A DNA stretch of 64,000 nucleotides from NCBI GenBank assembly GCA_014529385.2, contig CM043956.1:84929721-84993720 (forward strand). The letters run 5' to 3'. The notes below the pieces were generated by a model. It searched no databases. It was given only the letters and a program-made list of their open reading frames with translations, and was not told the DNA's origin. The DNA is from Adiantum capillus-veneris (Eukaryota; Streptophyta; Polypodiopsida; Polypodiales; Pteridaceae). Made by a program: the position numbers and the translations under genes. Positions 10,047 to 27,659 of this stretch are shown in pieces (position 1 is the first letter of the stretch; each line of letters starts with the position of its first letter).

Positions 10047-12843
10047 TCAACCAATGTTGGTCCATCGGACATGCTTCTTCTTATCTTGTGGCTTCTTCTT
10101 TGGAGGTTTGTACAAGACTTTGAATGGCTCTTGCACACTTGGACCAACATTATCTTTCTGGATCAGTTGATACCACACTTCTTGCTTCAATTGATTCTTT
10201 CTGATTGTCTTCATCTCAACCTCATAAGGAGTTAGCACTTTCCATGTCTTTGTGCCAGGTTCATATAAAGTTATTTGCCTCTAGCTAGACGAGCTTGGGC
10301 CAACTTATGACAATAGGATGCAGTGTGGATCCATCCCAGAGGCATGGGGTCGTTACACTTTATGCGAGCTTGAAAGAGGATCTCGGCCATCTCTCTGAAT
10401 TGAGGTTCAGAGGATGCCTTGTTGGCCAACTGCTTTTTTGGTACATTTGATATCAAGCCTGAATTGTGAGCTTCAAAAGATGACTGGTAATTTTAATTAA
10501 TCTATGAATTTGAACCTTCTATTGGCCCATCTTGAGCTAGAACTTTTGAAGTGCTTGAATTAGATCAAGAATAGGATCTTTCTTTAGGGCTTCTTCCAGC
10601 ACTTGCTTCCAGGCAGCCCACTCAGTAGTGGCTTATTCACACCATTCTTTGAGCTCTTATAGACCATGATAGGGAAATTTTGAACAAATTCAATGAGATT
10701 CATGGCCACTTGGTTCTCTTGTTCCATCATTTTTCAAGCGAGTTGTACTAGGTAAAAGAGGCTCTTGAGATTCCTCTCGTTCCCCGAGGCTCATTCTTGT
10801 TTTGGCCCCCAACTTGTAGTGGCATTGTTTTCCAAAAGAAGTTGAATCTTATCATTCACTATCTTCTTGGCACTTTGAAGCTGGATTAGCAGTTCTTTTA
10901 TTTGCACCTGGATGTCCTTCATACACTTGTATGTGGGTTGTCTCCTAACAACATCTCTAGTTCAAGACCAAGGATTTTGAGATTTACTATGGAGGGATTT
11001 TGCAAATGAGGGTTAAACATCAACTCCTCTTTTGTGATATACCATTCAGAGTCTCTTTCCAAAACTTTTACAACTCAAATATGCAGGCAACTAAGAGAGT
11101 AGTTGGTTGTGGTAGCTTATTGATTTCTAGTCATTGACCATCCTTTGGCTCCCACAAACAACATCTAAAAGCACTCTATATCCAAATAGGCTGTCTCATT
11201 GTGAAGAAAGTCCTGAATCTAGACTTCTTTTTGTCTTTTTAGTTTTTTTCTTGGGGCTAGCAATTCTGTTGAGCAGTCCTATTTAGATTCAACGTTTGAG
11301 CTTGACTCCACTAACATGCTCTTCCCTCAATTTTGGTTCCCTGATGCTGATGAATGTAAGATAATAGCTCATTGTGTTGCCAATTTTTGGGATCACTCAG
11401 TTCCTTGTGTCTATGCTGCTCTTTATTTTGGTCTTGACTAGACTGACTCTGATGTTGAGTCTGGCTGTTCGGTTGATCAGTGTGGCTGGTTGCGAGCCTA
11501 TGCCTTGTGGAGATTGATTCTCATCACTTTTGAGTTTGAAGGTGGCTGATTGTCATCTTCATCATTATTGCCATCACCATGAACAACTTGGGTATCCTCC
11601 TCTTGATCTTGGTCCTCCTCTTGGTCTTCTCCATCCTTATCAACGTCATATATTCAACTAATACCTGATTGACTAGCACACCAATGTATTGTTCAGATTT
11701 ATCCTCTAAGTTTGACTTCATAGACTCGAGTAAATTTTGCAAATCTTCCATATTAAGTGTGAGATTCCCCTCTAGATTAGAAATATCCACTAAAGACTGG
11801 TAAATGTATTTCTATGTAACTGCTTTCCTCAAGGTGTAGTGGTTGGCCATTAGAGACTTCAAATCAGTCTTTTTCTCTTCTAATCTACCTTGTACCTAGG
11901 TTGTGGCTCCCTTAGTAAATCATTTTGCTTCAATTGGTTATTGCTAGTCATTCTATAGTTTGACTTTGTCTTTTTGTTGAGAGCCATAAGTCTGGCATCA
12001 TTATTATGTTCAATAGCCACCTCCCGCATCTTAGATCTGAGCTCCATCATCTCACTTTTGGCCTTCTCTAACTCTATTTTAGTTTCTTGGAGCTCAATCT
12101 ACAATTATTATGGATCTAGGAGCCTTCTATTGAGCTTCAACCAGCTGTCCCATGGCATGGACAACTGTGTTCCGCCATAACATCATAGTGGCCATGCAAC
12201 CATCTATTATGGCATTCACGTCAGTTTGGGATGTTTTTTAAGTGATGAAAGGGGTGGGATAAGGCATCACTACCTTATCTAGTTACCACCATTCTACCAT
12301 GTAGAAACTTTTGTTGAAGGTGTTTTAGTCTATCTGGTTGCATGTGCTGGACTGGGGGTGCGGATCGAGGCACGTTGGTGCTGCAAAAGTTGGTTGATGC
12401 TACAAAGACTGTAGTGCAAGGTTATGTGGGCTCTCAAGGGCATGCCAAAGCGGTTGAGAAGCTATGGAGATCAATAGAAATCAAGAGGAAAAAAATATGT
12501 ATGCTTTATGTGGTTTTTAGGGCCAAAATTCTCAGCTACGTACGGTGCTTGTTAGAGGTAGAAACTTTGAAGGGTGAAATGTGTAGAAATGGGAGTGCCA
12601 AAAGTGACCCTTAGTATGGTCTACAGGCTGGTCTTGATGGCTCCTCAAATAGAGCTACTATCTCATTCTCTCTTGCATCATCCTAACTGCCCGTTCTAAC
12701 ATAGAGACTCTTGACCTTGCATTGTATGGTGTTGTGCTTGCTTCTACTAGCCTATTCAGATGTGGATTTGCCTTTATTTTCTCAATGGTTCCATATTGGG
12801 ACATAAGTTTCTCTTCCTCAATAACTAGTTGTATCTCTGCCAT
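10047..12843 (-). pseudogene. Degraded minus-strand ORF(s) with coiled-coil segment, family unknown
   Basis: Several minus-strand open pieces point the same way: 12658-12843 (begins MAEIQLVIEEEKLMSQYG), the complement of 11974-12180 (ELQETKIELEKAKSEM, heptad-like and strongly charged), 11524-11790 (acidic then basic), 10271-10456 and 10047-10238 (ends with a KPPKKKPQDKKK basic cluster). Stops and frameshifts separate them. The mix of coiled coil and basic tail would suit a gag or other accessory ORF of a retroelement, but no diagnostic domain (zinc knuckle, RT, integrase) is visible. I do not assign a function. Confidence 0.28.
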
Positions 12844-15664
<2,821 letters not shown>

Positions 15665-17139
15665 CCCCTTGGTACAACCACAAAGGGATGTGCTTTTTCA
15701 TAAATACCTCGGACTCTAGTCCCACCCACCCACATGTGGCTTCATTCATCTACTATGTGGAATTACCACATCAATCCACCCTTTGAAACCCCATAAGATG
15801 ATCACAAAATTTCTCAAAAAACTTCTTTTTGCTTTAACTTGGGATTGTCCCCTTCCATTGGTCAAAGACTTGATTCCCATGCCGCAAAATTGGACCAAAA
15901 CTCCACCTTACCAACTTTAATTTGTGCAAACCCCTCCATATTTTGGCTTCAGCGTGGCTGCCAACTGAGGCCACAAAAAACAAAAAAAAGACATCTAACA
16001 CCTCACAGTCAACTGCACCCAACTTCAACTTTCCATATCTTGTTATCTGAGAACCCGATTGACAATCCATGGATTTCTGCCAACTTCACATGATGTGTAC
16101 TACCTTCTCAAACTCAAGCAAGCCCCAAAAAACCTCTTGATTGTATGCTTACCAATGCAGGGAATCTGCCACATAACTAGTCCCCTTGAAAACTTCAAGT
16201 AGTCATATCCTGCCCGTTTGACTTCCAATTGACAACCCTGAATGATATGCTCCACACCTTGAGCACTACACATCCCTCTACTAACATAAGATCTAGCCAT
16301 CTGTCCCCACTTGCCGTGTGTGTCAAGGATCTATAAACCATTCCAACTTTGGATCACCATAATTTTCACATTGCGGCTCCCTTTGAGAAGTCTCCTAGAC
16401 AGGCTTCTAGAGCATCTCAAACACTCTATTCCAAGAACCCATTTTCGCACTTTGAACACCTAGAACCTCCACCCCGAATTGGCCCCCCTTGGAGCCCTTT
16501 TGGACCAAGAAACAGCATCAAGTATATATCTCAATCACCACCTGCATGCCCAAGGCCTTCATACCTACTCTAGTATCCTTCCATACAATGTGGCCCCCCA
16601 TATCAATGTGCTATATTGCTTACAACATCAACCATCTTTGGTTGCACCACCATTTTTACCCCCATTCCCCTTCTGTTGTTTGCTTTGTTCCAGTGTGTGT
16701 GGTGTTGGTGTATGAGTGGTGTGTGCCTCTCGGACTATTTGGGTGTGTGAGAGAGAAAGAGGTGCTGAGGTATGGAATTGCTAGAAAAGTGCAAAATTGG
16801 GGTGATTGTGCAAAGTGTACATGCATTGGTATGTATGAAAATGGTGGTTTGCTTGCGAAGGTGTGAAGTTTTAATGGTGATTTCTACTGGACGGGTGTGT
16901 TATGGGCTATAGAGAGGCATCTAAGTGTGTTCATGGGTGTGTCCTCATTCCCCCTCTCCAACATATTTCCATATCATATCCGTTGGTGGGGCCTATTATG
17001 TTTCTACTATTTGTTGTTGTGCTTTATTTGGTGAGGTATGGGCTAGGTCAATGGGTTTATCTGCCGTGTTTTAACCAAAAAGTGTGACTTATCATCTTTC
17101 TAGGACAATTTAAACTTTAACTCAATCAAATTTTTGTGC
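15665..17139. other. No recognisable gene; inverted and direct dispersed-repeat pieces
   Basis: 16490-16650 is a diverged third copy of the repeat at 4300 and 7440 (shared CATCTTTGGTTGCACCACC). 16700-16960 is the reverse complement of the repeat at 6530 and 14450 (shared GCTATAGAGAGGCAT). No coding evidence. Confidence 0.45.
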
Positions 17140-17912
17140 ATTATCAGTTGAACAGTAAAAAAGAGTCCCGCATCGTATTATAATCCAAGGAGGTGTTTGT
17201 GAAACAAATTTGTTTTGTATTTACGTAAATGGTGGAACAGGAAACAATTACAGTACTACCATGAGATAACCACATTAATAAGATCCCACATGTTATGAAA
17301 GGAACGACTTTTTACTATATGCGTTAAAAAAACCAATATTATAAGCAATAGACCTGAACAATAAGCAATATTATAAGCAATAGACCTGAACAATAAGTAT
17401 GATGCAGAAAGCATACATGCACCAAGAAACACACATATTATGCATAGCCATTAAAGGTACATCATACCCAACTTAAAAACCAATGATTTTTCACCAATTT
17501 TGAGTACAAAAAATGATGCAAAATGTAATTATGTAGAACAAAGCCATTGCAGCAGCAGGCTATCAACCTGAGAAGCCACATCGTGTTCAACCAACTCCAT
17601 AGCACCACAATAAGTAGACGGAAAGAAAGCCCACACTCCTCACTTTCTAATACACACATAATATGAAAAACAAGGCAAAGTAAAAGGACAAATCAACCCT
17701 CACCTCCTTGTATAGAAAGCCCAGCAGGTGGAGGCGTCAAATAATACCAAGTTTTGAAGATCTCCCACACGATCTGCACATTCAGTCTAGCCCAAACCTC
17801 AAGGGTCAAGAACACGAGAGGTAGCTGCCATGGTATTCACTATAGCAGTTAAGTTATGAGAGAGGCAGATTGTCATAAGACGCAAGCAAGAAAGTAAGAG
17901 AGAGAGATAGTA
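17140..17912 (+). repeat. Dispersed repeat, about 770 bp, copy 1
   Basis: Co-linear with 36650-37396 from GCATTATCA to the GAGAGAGA run. Shared landmarks in order: TATTATAATCCAAG, CTACCATGAGATAACCACAT, CATTAAAGGTACATCATACC, GCAAAATGTAATTATGTAGA, CTCCATAGCACCACAATAAG, CCTCACCTCCTT, TTTTGAAGATCT. Estimated identity is about 80 percent by eye. Non-coding; the class (LTR fragment, MITE or other) is undetermined. Confidence 0.82.
17334..17397 (+). repeat. Perfect 32-bp tandem duplication
   Basis: The units 17334-17365 and 17366-17397 begin CAATATTATAAGCAATAG and are identical. The homologous place in the 36.6-kb copy of the dispersed repeat has a single unit, so the duplication arose after the two copies separated. 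Confidence 0.88.
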
Positions 17913-18537
17913 GCGGGGAAGAGAGTGAGGCACCACACAGGGTGTGATATGTCATATATACTTGAATTACCAGTGGGTCATAAAATCCTACAAATGTTGA
18001 GAGTTAGTGAGTAGCAAGGTAGGCACCCTGTGAAGGGTGGATCCCTATGTAGGCCAAAAAGCATGGCCCCTTAAAAAGGCATTAGTCCCACAAGAGGTTC
18101 CAGGGGGTTAGTCTCTATGTTTATAAGGGCAATAGGCATAGTTGGCCTGGTGTAGAGCACCAAAGCCATGGACAGGTCACCCTAGGGGGTTTAAGTGAGA
18201 AAAATCCCACATTACTGATGTAATATTGTTAATTGACCAAAGTAAGTGGCTAAGTACCTCAAAAGAGGCAACCAACAAGATAAGACAATGTACATTATAC
18301 AAGCATAGCAGTACCTCAAGATCAAAATATCCCATTTTTGGAGAGAGAGTTGTGAGGGCATGGTCAAAAGGTAATTGACAGGTGAGTATGTGAGTGTGTG
18401 TGGGTGGGTGGGAATGGATGAGGTTACATTCAGTTACTAGGAGTACCTCTTTGTGTGTTTGTGTATGTGTGTGTACCTGCTCTATCCCAGGCGCCATACA
18501 CAATGGGTATGGGCCTATTGCCTCGTTAAATAAGAAG
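17913..18537. other. No recognisable gene
   Basis: A short GT-rich tract lies near 18390-18415 and 18450-18475. I see nothing else. Confidence 0.45.
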
Positions 18538-19146
<609 letters not shown>

Positions 19147-20786
19147 AATAATTGAAATTAACTCACCAAAACAAACCATAAAAGATATCAAAATGGCTCG
19201 GTTAACTCACGACGTCATATGGTATCCCCCTTTGATAGCACTCCTATGCGTGTAGGTAAAACTGATAATAGAGTGATTAATAACTCGCATTTCCGAAGTG
19301 ATAATGAAAACCTAAATTCATTTATCATCAAGTTCATCAATATTTTTAACTGGTTAAGTGGCTTTGTCCATCCAGTGAATCTATGTACTAGTTCTCGAAG
19401 GAGCCTGGAGTCAAATTTTTTTGGTTAAGTTGTGGGCAGCAATTTGTTTTTTTGACCATATCTCTTAGCTCGTGCGTGTTTTTCACATGACACATAGCAG
19501 AGAAAATGTTCTAAATGATGTGTTTTATCTATGGTGTAAAGGGTTCGTGCTAATTCATAACGGTTTGTGATTTATGACCAAAACAGTATTCCTATCGCTT
19601 CTATGACGTAAAACGAAAAGCGCTTCTTTATGCATGTGCATGACCATAACGCTGCATGTGCATAAATCAACGTGTAAAACATGATGAAACAATCATATGT
19701 ATTGTTATCCATACATGCACTCGTATGCGAAAAAACAATCACCGAGAGGGTGACTACGCAGAAAAATGACATAGAGAGAGAGATGATGACTATGGAGTTT
19801 ATGGTTTCTCACCGTGCTTTAGAATCGCTTAGGGGTTGTCAAAAGGCTTCTTGGTTTGCCGCAAGAGAGCGATGACAAGAGCTACGTAGAGGTATCCGCC
19901 ATGAAAACTTCCGGAGAGCGCGTACACCATGAAACAAGAGAGAAGATAATAAGCAAATAGAGATAGAGTATCCTTCTTCTTCTTCTTCTTTATGAGAGAG
20001 AATTATTTATGGAGATGGTGATGAAGAGCTTGCACCACTCCGTATAATAGATAAGTAATTCTGACGTCAAGGCAAGAGAGCTTCCGCGTCTGAGAGTGTA
20101 TCTATCTCCCCCAAAGTGAAAGAAGAGAGGTCTTTAGTGAGCAAGGAGAGACAAGTCCACGCACGTTCGTAGCTTTTCAAAAAAACAATTTCTGAGGACA
20201 CAGATTTCGACGCACGATTGAGAGACTCTAAGAAGAAGATTGTCTTCCAAGAAAAGAGTTCTAAACTAAGCTCCTCCTCTCTTTTTTAAAAAGACTCTTT
20301 GTTTCCTAAAAACAAGCCTTTGCTTTTTGGTGGTCAACTCTCCCACTTACCATATAATTTGACCATCCAAACAGTCTCTAACCAACTAATAAAAACCGTA
20401 GCCAAACTACAGCACACCTTAACATCCCGACATAATTATGACTTTCCAATGCTGTCAATCAAAATTCGACGAAATAGATAATTGAAAGTTATTTTCTTAT
20501 TTTTAGAAGAGACCCAAAAATTGGGGATCTTACATCCTCACACACTTGAAAAATTTGAGGTGTCCTCACCTCGACATGGATAACAAATGAGTAAGTCTAA
20601 AACCTTCTATAGATATTTGCTAAACTGACTATCCTATTTCTCAATCATTGGCATTAGCAGGAACTCCATTTCCTCTAGGAGGCATGATGTATTTTTGCAT
20701 CATGTCAAATCCAAAATCTTATTAATAATATATTAGATTAATCTTCCGCATTATGAGTCAAAAAGGGTGGGCGGGAGCGAAAAAAA

Positions 20787-21088
20787 TTTACCATAATTTT
20801 ATAAGGAATGGGTAGTCATTTACACCCCTTTGAAAGCCAGAATTAGGTACGAGATGTTAGAAGTCACCCGCAAAGGTCACTACTAAAACAAACATCCAAA
20901 TAAGATTCTTGATACACTTGTTGAACACTTCAATCACTTTACCATAATTTTATAAGGAATGGGTAGTCATTTACACCCCTTTGAAAGCCAGAATTAGGTA
21001 CGAGATGTTAGAAGTCACCCGCAAAGGTCACTACTAAAACAAACATCCAAATAAGATTCTTGATACACTTGTTGAACACTTCAATCAC
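20787..21088 (+). repeat. Perfect 151-bp tandem duplication
   Basis: Units 20787-20937 and 20938-21088 both begin TTTACCATAATTTTATAAGG and appear identical; ten bases of a third unit follow. The lack of differences implies a recent event or an assembly duplication. The remainder of 19147-21280 is non-coding as far as I can see. Confidence 0.9.
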
Positions 21089-21265
21089 TTTACCATAACT
21101 CAAACCAAACAGTTCCACTCAAGAAGACAAGTCAAACAAGTATCACCAACCAATGTCACTTATAGATGCATCATGAATACAATATCCTTTCTCAAACAAC
21201 ATGCATGATGCATAACTAACCCGACTAGTATCAGGATTTAGGCTATCCCTATAACCTTAAGCATT

Positions 21266-21278
21266 GGCTGTGATACCA
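21266..21278 (-). other. Primer-binding site (tRNA-iMet type)
   Basis: The minus strand reads TGGTATCACAGCC, two bases from the LTR end at 21281. It fixes the orientation of the element. Confidence 0.7.
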
Positions 21279-21280
21279 GG

Positions 21281-21916
<636 letters not shown>

Positions 21917-24900
21917 CTTTGCTGGGAGCAAGCCAGAACAACTCCATCCTACCTGAGCCAGACATACGTGAGGCCGCTTCGCCTCCCTCGATGAACACGA
22001 GCTCTGAAAGGATCCCAAATACCTGCAGGTGGTAGGGTATCAACACCAACCATACCAGTTTAGGTGCCTCGTCTCTTCGATGCCCAACAACTGGTGAGGG
22101 CGAGCTTTTTGAAATGGGGTCTCTAAACCCAAACCAATGGGCCTACCCTCACAAAATGTTTGTAAAGAGGTACGCACACTACTTGGCGCACCACCTTCTT
22201 TTGGGAGTGGAGAAGGAAACCAATCAAAATAACACTTGCACACACCCACTCAAGCAACACACTTTGAAAACCCCCTTACTCTATATACACTTTGGACACT
22301 TGAACACCATCAACGATTATGCAACCCAATGCCGTGCATCAAATGAAATATGCAATTTTTGGAATAGGATTCACCTTCTCCCCATAAGAATACCCATAAT
22401 ACATCCAAACTCCTCCTCTCTCAAGCACTCATCAAAAAAATCATGCGCACAAGACTTGCCTCTCAAACACACAAGAGAATCACTTACATCAAACCAACAC
22501 AGTTTGCATAGAGAGCTCATCTCCATCTATGCAATGCCGTGATACAAATAAAATCACCATGAGAGGTAGCCACATGCATATGTAATGAAGCAAAAGAGAG
22601 TTGGAGTGAGAAATTTCTTTAGACCAATTGAATAAGTGTGGAGAAACAAACCAATGGTAAATTGAGAATAGAACACTTACTTGATTTCTCGCACACCTTT
22701 TAAGGGGAGGACAGACGCTGGCTAACCATCACGAATTGCGACACTTGAAAGTTTTGAAGATGATTTAATGATCATTAACATAACCATGAGAGAGATCATG
22801 ATGTATTTACAAGTTATTGAGGTGCTACAAATGATTTATTGGGTTGATGGAGTAAGAGATTGTAGAATAGAAAGAGTGGAGGATAGAGTTTCACTTCCTC
22901 CGAAGAGGAGGGTTAGGAGGGAGGATGTGAAAGAGGGAGAGTTGGGGTTTTCTCTACTATTGATCAAGAAAAAACATGAAGTTGAAAATATAGGTGTGTG
23001 TCCTTGAGTCTCTCCAAGGGGGGCTATTTATAGTTGTGTAGGAGTGGGATTATGCTACACTTAATTAGGGTAAGTGATTAGCCCTAATTAAGTGTTCTTT
23101 GAACACTCATTGAATATTGGACATAAAAGGGACTATTTATTCACCAAAAATATCATTTTAGACCGTGAAGGCTCCATAGGGGTGCATAATGTAGGTGGGC
23201 CCCACCATGAGGCCCTACGGGTGGCTCCTGCGGGGTATCTCAACTTATCTGTCTTGGCATTTAGAAAGCATCTTTAGGTTCGTCCCATCACATGCAAGTG
23301 ACCTTGAACACTCATTGCTCTTATAGAAGATGAGTAGGGGAAAAATAAGATCTCACCCTCTTGATTTACTTGATTTACAGTTCCCTTTTGTTGTGAATCT
23401 GACATATTTACACTATTTTGACCATAACTTTTTACCTGTAGCTCGGAATGACATGCTTCAAAAGGCAAATTTTACCTTCTCAACATGTTTGATATGAATT
23501 TGGATTATTCTTCACACCCATGCACCAAGGAATTCGGTTTGGAAGGTCCACACTAAGCTAGGGAACCTTTTGCTTCCAAGTCTTCTTGTATGGGCCCTTT
23601 GCTTGTATGCATCCAAGGGGAATCATGCTTTTTCAAAAGGCTATGATGCTTAAACAAATAGAGGAGGGCCCAATATTATTTGCTTGTGAAAAGAATATAC
23701 AATTGGAGTCTTTTTTAAAGGAGAAAAACTATATGTATATTCTTAAGAGATATTGGGCCACCTATGTAGGGGGCATAGAAGACTTGTAGAGAGGGACCAT
23801 AATCTTTGGTAAAGACAAGTGGAGAGTTGATTTCCATGGTAATTTATCTATATGGGATGGAAGATGGATATATTATTTTTCTACTACTAATTCACAAGAG
23901 GTAAGAAAGTTTGGGGTAGATAGTTGGTTATTGTATGCTTACTTTTATTTACAAAGCAAAAAAGAAAAGGGTGGTAATATAAATATATGACTAAGGTGAC
24001 ATTTTTGGGAAGGGTACAATGTATGTGTTGCCACAAAGGTTAAACGAAGAGGGGGAATTTACTCTAGATAACTTAATAGCGTAGAAAAATATATGCATAT
24101 ATGAGGAAGAGGACGTTGAGTACGTTGACAAATGTTGCAAAAAGATGGTTACCATTTTATGCCACATACTGGTGTTTAGGCAAAGCCAAGGCAAGATCCC
24201 CGACCCGTTAGCCGTGTGGGTCATTCAACCCCCGACGCACTAACCATTTAGATGAGCCTAACAAAAAGAAGAAGACCTAGGCAACACCCCCGATCCAACA
24301 AAGCCCCAGGTCACTTGTCAGTGACCCTTTAGTCTAAGGCTAAGGGATGTAGGTGATCCTCGTCTTGTAGCGACACTGCCATGAGAAACATAACACATGA
24401 GTCCATTCACAATAGCACTTCTCAGATGCACAAACAATCCTTTTCCAAACAGTTAGACTGTACAGGGTCTCTACCCTTCCACATCTACCATAACCCATGT
24501 GATCACTTCATGATCCAACCCAAAAACCATAACCCATAAACCACAATCTGGGCACATCACACGGGTGAGGTCTCCACCCTACTTGGGTGAGGCACGACCA
24601 ATCTTGCATAACCACTTTAGAACATAACATGGCTACAAAAATTTCGGTAGCATTTTGGTTGCATAACCCAATCCATTAAAAAAAAACCATAAACGACATC
24701 AGCTTCCACCATAAAATATCAACGATAATCCATGAGGGAAACTCAGCCCTTAACCATAAATCATAATCACACTGAACCAACTTCCACACTTGGAGTTTGA
24801 CATATCCCCTGCAATCGATTGGAGTCTACACACATGTGACCCTTAAGGTGTGATTCTTTCATGCATAAAAAGAGTCCAACCAGCGACTAATCATGATATA

Positions 24901-24970
24901 AAAATCCAATTTTTGACAACATTCAACCATTGCAAAGTTGATGCATCACATCTGAACTTCACCACTCTAG
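21917..24970. other. No recognisable gene
   Basis: Only short unsupported open frames occur (for example 22114-22542, rich in His/Thr/Asn and typical of low-complexity DNA). A minus-strand TATA-like CTATAAATAGCC lies at about 23025-23036. A 14-bp perfect inverted repeat sits at 23057-23095. No LTR matching the Tat-like element downstream is visible here. Confidence 0.45.
23057..23095. repeat. Hairpin, 14-bp perfect arms
   Basis: ACACTTAATTAGGG (23057-23070) is matched by its complement at 23082-23095 with an 11-base loop. It lies just beyond a TATA-like motif. Role unknown. Confidence 0.75.
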
Positions 24971-26060
24971 CACATAGAGCTAGTTTTTGACCTAGAAGGT
25001 AAAAAGCAATCTAAATGGTTAGTGGTTGCTAATGCAGGCAACCTCCATCTTTTCCAAAAAGATGAGCTAACTAGGTCCAATGATTATGGCATCGAAATTA
25101 AGGGAGATGAAGGAACCAATCGATTAACCCAGGAGGAAAAGGGAAAGACAAAAGTGCTAACTGTAGTCACCTTGGAGAAGGCATCAAAGCTAGAGGATAC
25201 ATTAGTGATGCCTATTGGGAAGAGGACCACAAAGGACAAGGAAGGAAGAAGTGCCCCAAGTCCTAGTAAGAAGAAGGGAAAGAGCCATGAAGGCGAGGAT
25301 GTCAAGGCTAAGAGAAAAAGAAGAGCTCGTCGCAAGTTTCATGTTTCAGATTTTCCACAAGGGTATGGGCAATTAAGCTATGACTTGAAGGAGGATCTGA
25401 CAAGCAGGAAGGTAGATGTTACTTTTGGGCAGCTTATAAAGATGGTGCCTAAGCTAAAGAGACAGTGGAAGAGGATGGTTAACCCAATGGAGAAAGAGCT
25501 AGAGAGAGTTTCAGTAAAGGTGTTGGCGATGGATCAGCTACCAGACATTTGTCCAATAGTAGATGTGTGGCACAAAAGAAAAAATTTGGGACAAGGTTAT
25601 GTGGATGGTGGAGCCCAAATATGCGTCATAACACACTGATGCGTTGAGAAGATGGGTCTCACAGTGACTGGGGTGTCAGGTTTCCAGATCAGATTGGCAA
25701 ACCATCAGAAAGTAAAATGTTTGGGTGTTGTAAAGAGCTTAGAAGTGGAAGCATATGATGCAAAGGCAGTGGTTGATTTTCATATGATGCTAGCAGGGTT
25801 GGGAGCATATCCTATTATATTGGGTAGACCATGGTTACGTACAGTGGGAGCTGTTCAAGATTGGAGACGTGGTACGATTAGCCTCTATGGAAAGACAGGT
25901 GCCAAGAAGCTATATAATATAGACACAAGAAAACGTTTGGAGGATATTTATGAAGATGAGGATGAGTCTAGTGATGAAGACTATTCCACAGTGAGACTGA
26001 TGAGGACAGTGATAGCACTACCAGCAGCGATGAGGATGCTGATGTTGCATTTCTTTTGAT
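24971..26060 (+). pseudogene. Element A: pre-protease region and aspartic protease
   Basis: A basic Lys/Arg-rich stretch (KKKGKSHEGEDVKAKRKRRA) precedes the protease. The active-site turn reads YVDGGAQICVIT, with D at 25604 but Gly in place of the usual Ser/Thr of D-S/T-G-A. The partner end of the fold is PIILGRPWLRTVGAVQDW, the usual I-I-L-G-R-P-W strand. A TGA at 25637-25639 interrupts the frame right after the active site. A one-base shift near 25985 moves the frame into an acidic Ser/Asp/Glu linker (DEDSDSTTSSDED). Upstream of 24971 the frame closes, so there is no gag. The function in a live element would be polyprotein cleavage. Confidence 0.72.
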
Positions 26061-27650
26061 GGACAAAGAAATCCAGGAGTCTGGTTTAGTTGCATTTGCG
26101 AATGAAGTTGAAGATGAAATTGAAGGGCCTTATGAAGTGATTGAAGGGCTGATGCAAACCAAGGTTGAGTTGTCAAAGAAGCAGGAATTGATGACACAAA
26201 TGATCAGTGGAGACCTCTCAGCTATGGAGAAGGAGATATATTTGCACATGCTGGCTAGTTTTCCTGATTTGTTTATTACTTCATATGAAGAGATCAGAGG
26301 GTTCAAGGGCGAAGATATGCATATAGAGCTGAAAGAAGGTGTTGAGCAAGTGCGGCAAAGGCTAAGAAGGATGGTTCAAGAGAAAATGGAAGCCTTGTGA
26401 GAAGAGGTGGACAAGTTATTGAAGGCAGGGTTCATAGTCCCTGTGGAGACCACAGAATGGGTGAGTCCAGTAGTAGTCAGTCCAAAGAAGGATGGGAAGT
26501 AGAGGATTTGTGTAGATTTTAAACCCTTAAATGCAGCCACTAAGAAGAACCCATATCCTCTTCCATTCATTGATCAGATCTTGGATTCAGTGGGCAGGTT
26601 ATGAGAGGTACAGTGTGTGTGATGGTTTTTCAGGCTATTTTCAATTGAAGATTTCTCTTAAAGACCGCACAAAGACAACTTTTATTATGCCATGGGGTTG
26701 CTATTGCTACACAGTATTGCCATTTGGGTTGACAAATGGACCATCTTTCTATCAAGAGAGAGAAAATTGGGTATTGAAACCATTCATTTGTAGTTGTGTT
26801 AAATCTTTTATGGACGACTTTTGTGTCTATAGTAGCAGTAGGGTTGAACATCATGAGAAGCTGCAGATGGTATTGGCTCGATATGATGAATGTGGAGGAC
26901 AACTAAATCCCAAGAAATGTCATCTAGCACAGCCAAGGGTGAAGTTATTGGGCCATATGGTGTCAGAAAATGGCATTGAGGTTGATCCAGATAAGGTTAA
27001 GTCTATTATTCTTCTTCCATCACCTACGAGTACGAAGCAATTGGCAATCTTTATACACAAAGTGAAGTACATGGAACGGTTTATTCCATTGCATTCGCAG
27101 CTTATTTATCCATTACAGCAAGTGGCAAAGCATGATCCATTGCAATGGGATGACAAGTGTGAAGAAGGGTTTCAAGAGGTGAAAGAGGTGTTAGGGGGGT
27201 TGTCACCCATGCAGGCTCCTGATTGGGAGAAAGTGTTTTATGTAAATCCATCAGTAGGGGATGATGCCATTGGAGCCATGCTATTGCAAAAGGGGAAGGG
27301 CATCCATTATATGAGGCCAGTGTATTGTGCAAGCCGAGTGAAGTTGGTAGCGGAGAGAAAGTTCTCGGAAGTAGAGCTAGTGATGGCCAGTGTAATATTT
27401 GCTTGTCGACGATTTCGTCATTACTTGCTACCACGACCTTTTGTTTTCTTGACGAGTTATTCCTTTTTGCCACAGTTAATTAATGGTACTAACATGTCAA
27501 ATGTGGTGAAGAAATGGATAATTGAGTTGCAAGAGTTTGAGTTATCTTTTCTAGTGGAAGACAGTACAAGGGCTACCCTAGCTAATTTGTTGACCTACAA
27601 GGAGAATCCCTTTATTGTTAAGGAAGAGGTGGTGAGAAAGGTAGTTGAAG
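26061..27650 (+). pseudogene. Element A: reverse transcriptase and RNase H
   Basis: RT landmarks in order: KAGFIVPVETTEWVSPVVVS, RICVDFKPLNAATKKNPYPL, CDGFSGYFQLKI, VLPFGLTNGPSFYQ, SFMDDFCVYSS (catalytic Y/F-x-D-D with both Asp at 26813-26818), LLGHMVSENGIEVDPDKV. The connection and RNase H follow: DAIGAMLLQKG, ERKFSEVELVMASVIFACR, FRHYLLPRPF. Damage: TGA at 26398, TAG at 26500, and a one-base insertion at about 26591-26593 (GTGGGCAGG). The rest of the domain is well preserved, which suggests relaxed decay of a once-functional enzyme. It would copy element RNA into DNA in the cytoplasmic particle. Confidence 0.88.
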
Positions 27651-27659
27651 AAGTGCCAC

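Noticed and set aside
22114-22542. 142-codon plus-strand ORF
   Set aside because: His/Asn/Thr/Ser-rich, no motif, and the composition is explained by CA-rich DNA.
24180-24330. tRNA- or organelle-derived insertion
   Set aside because: The GC-rich short blocks do not form a cloverleaf or match ribosomal/tRNA motifs that I know.
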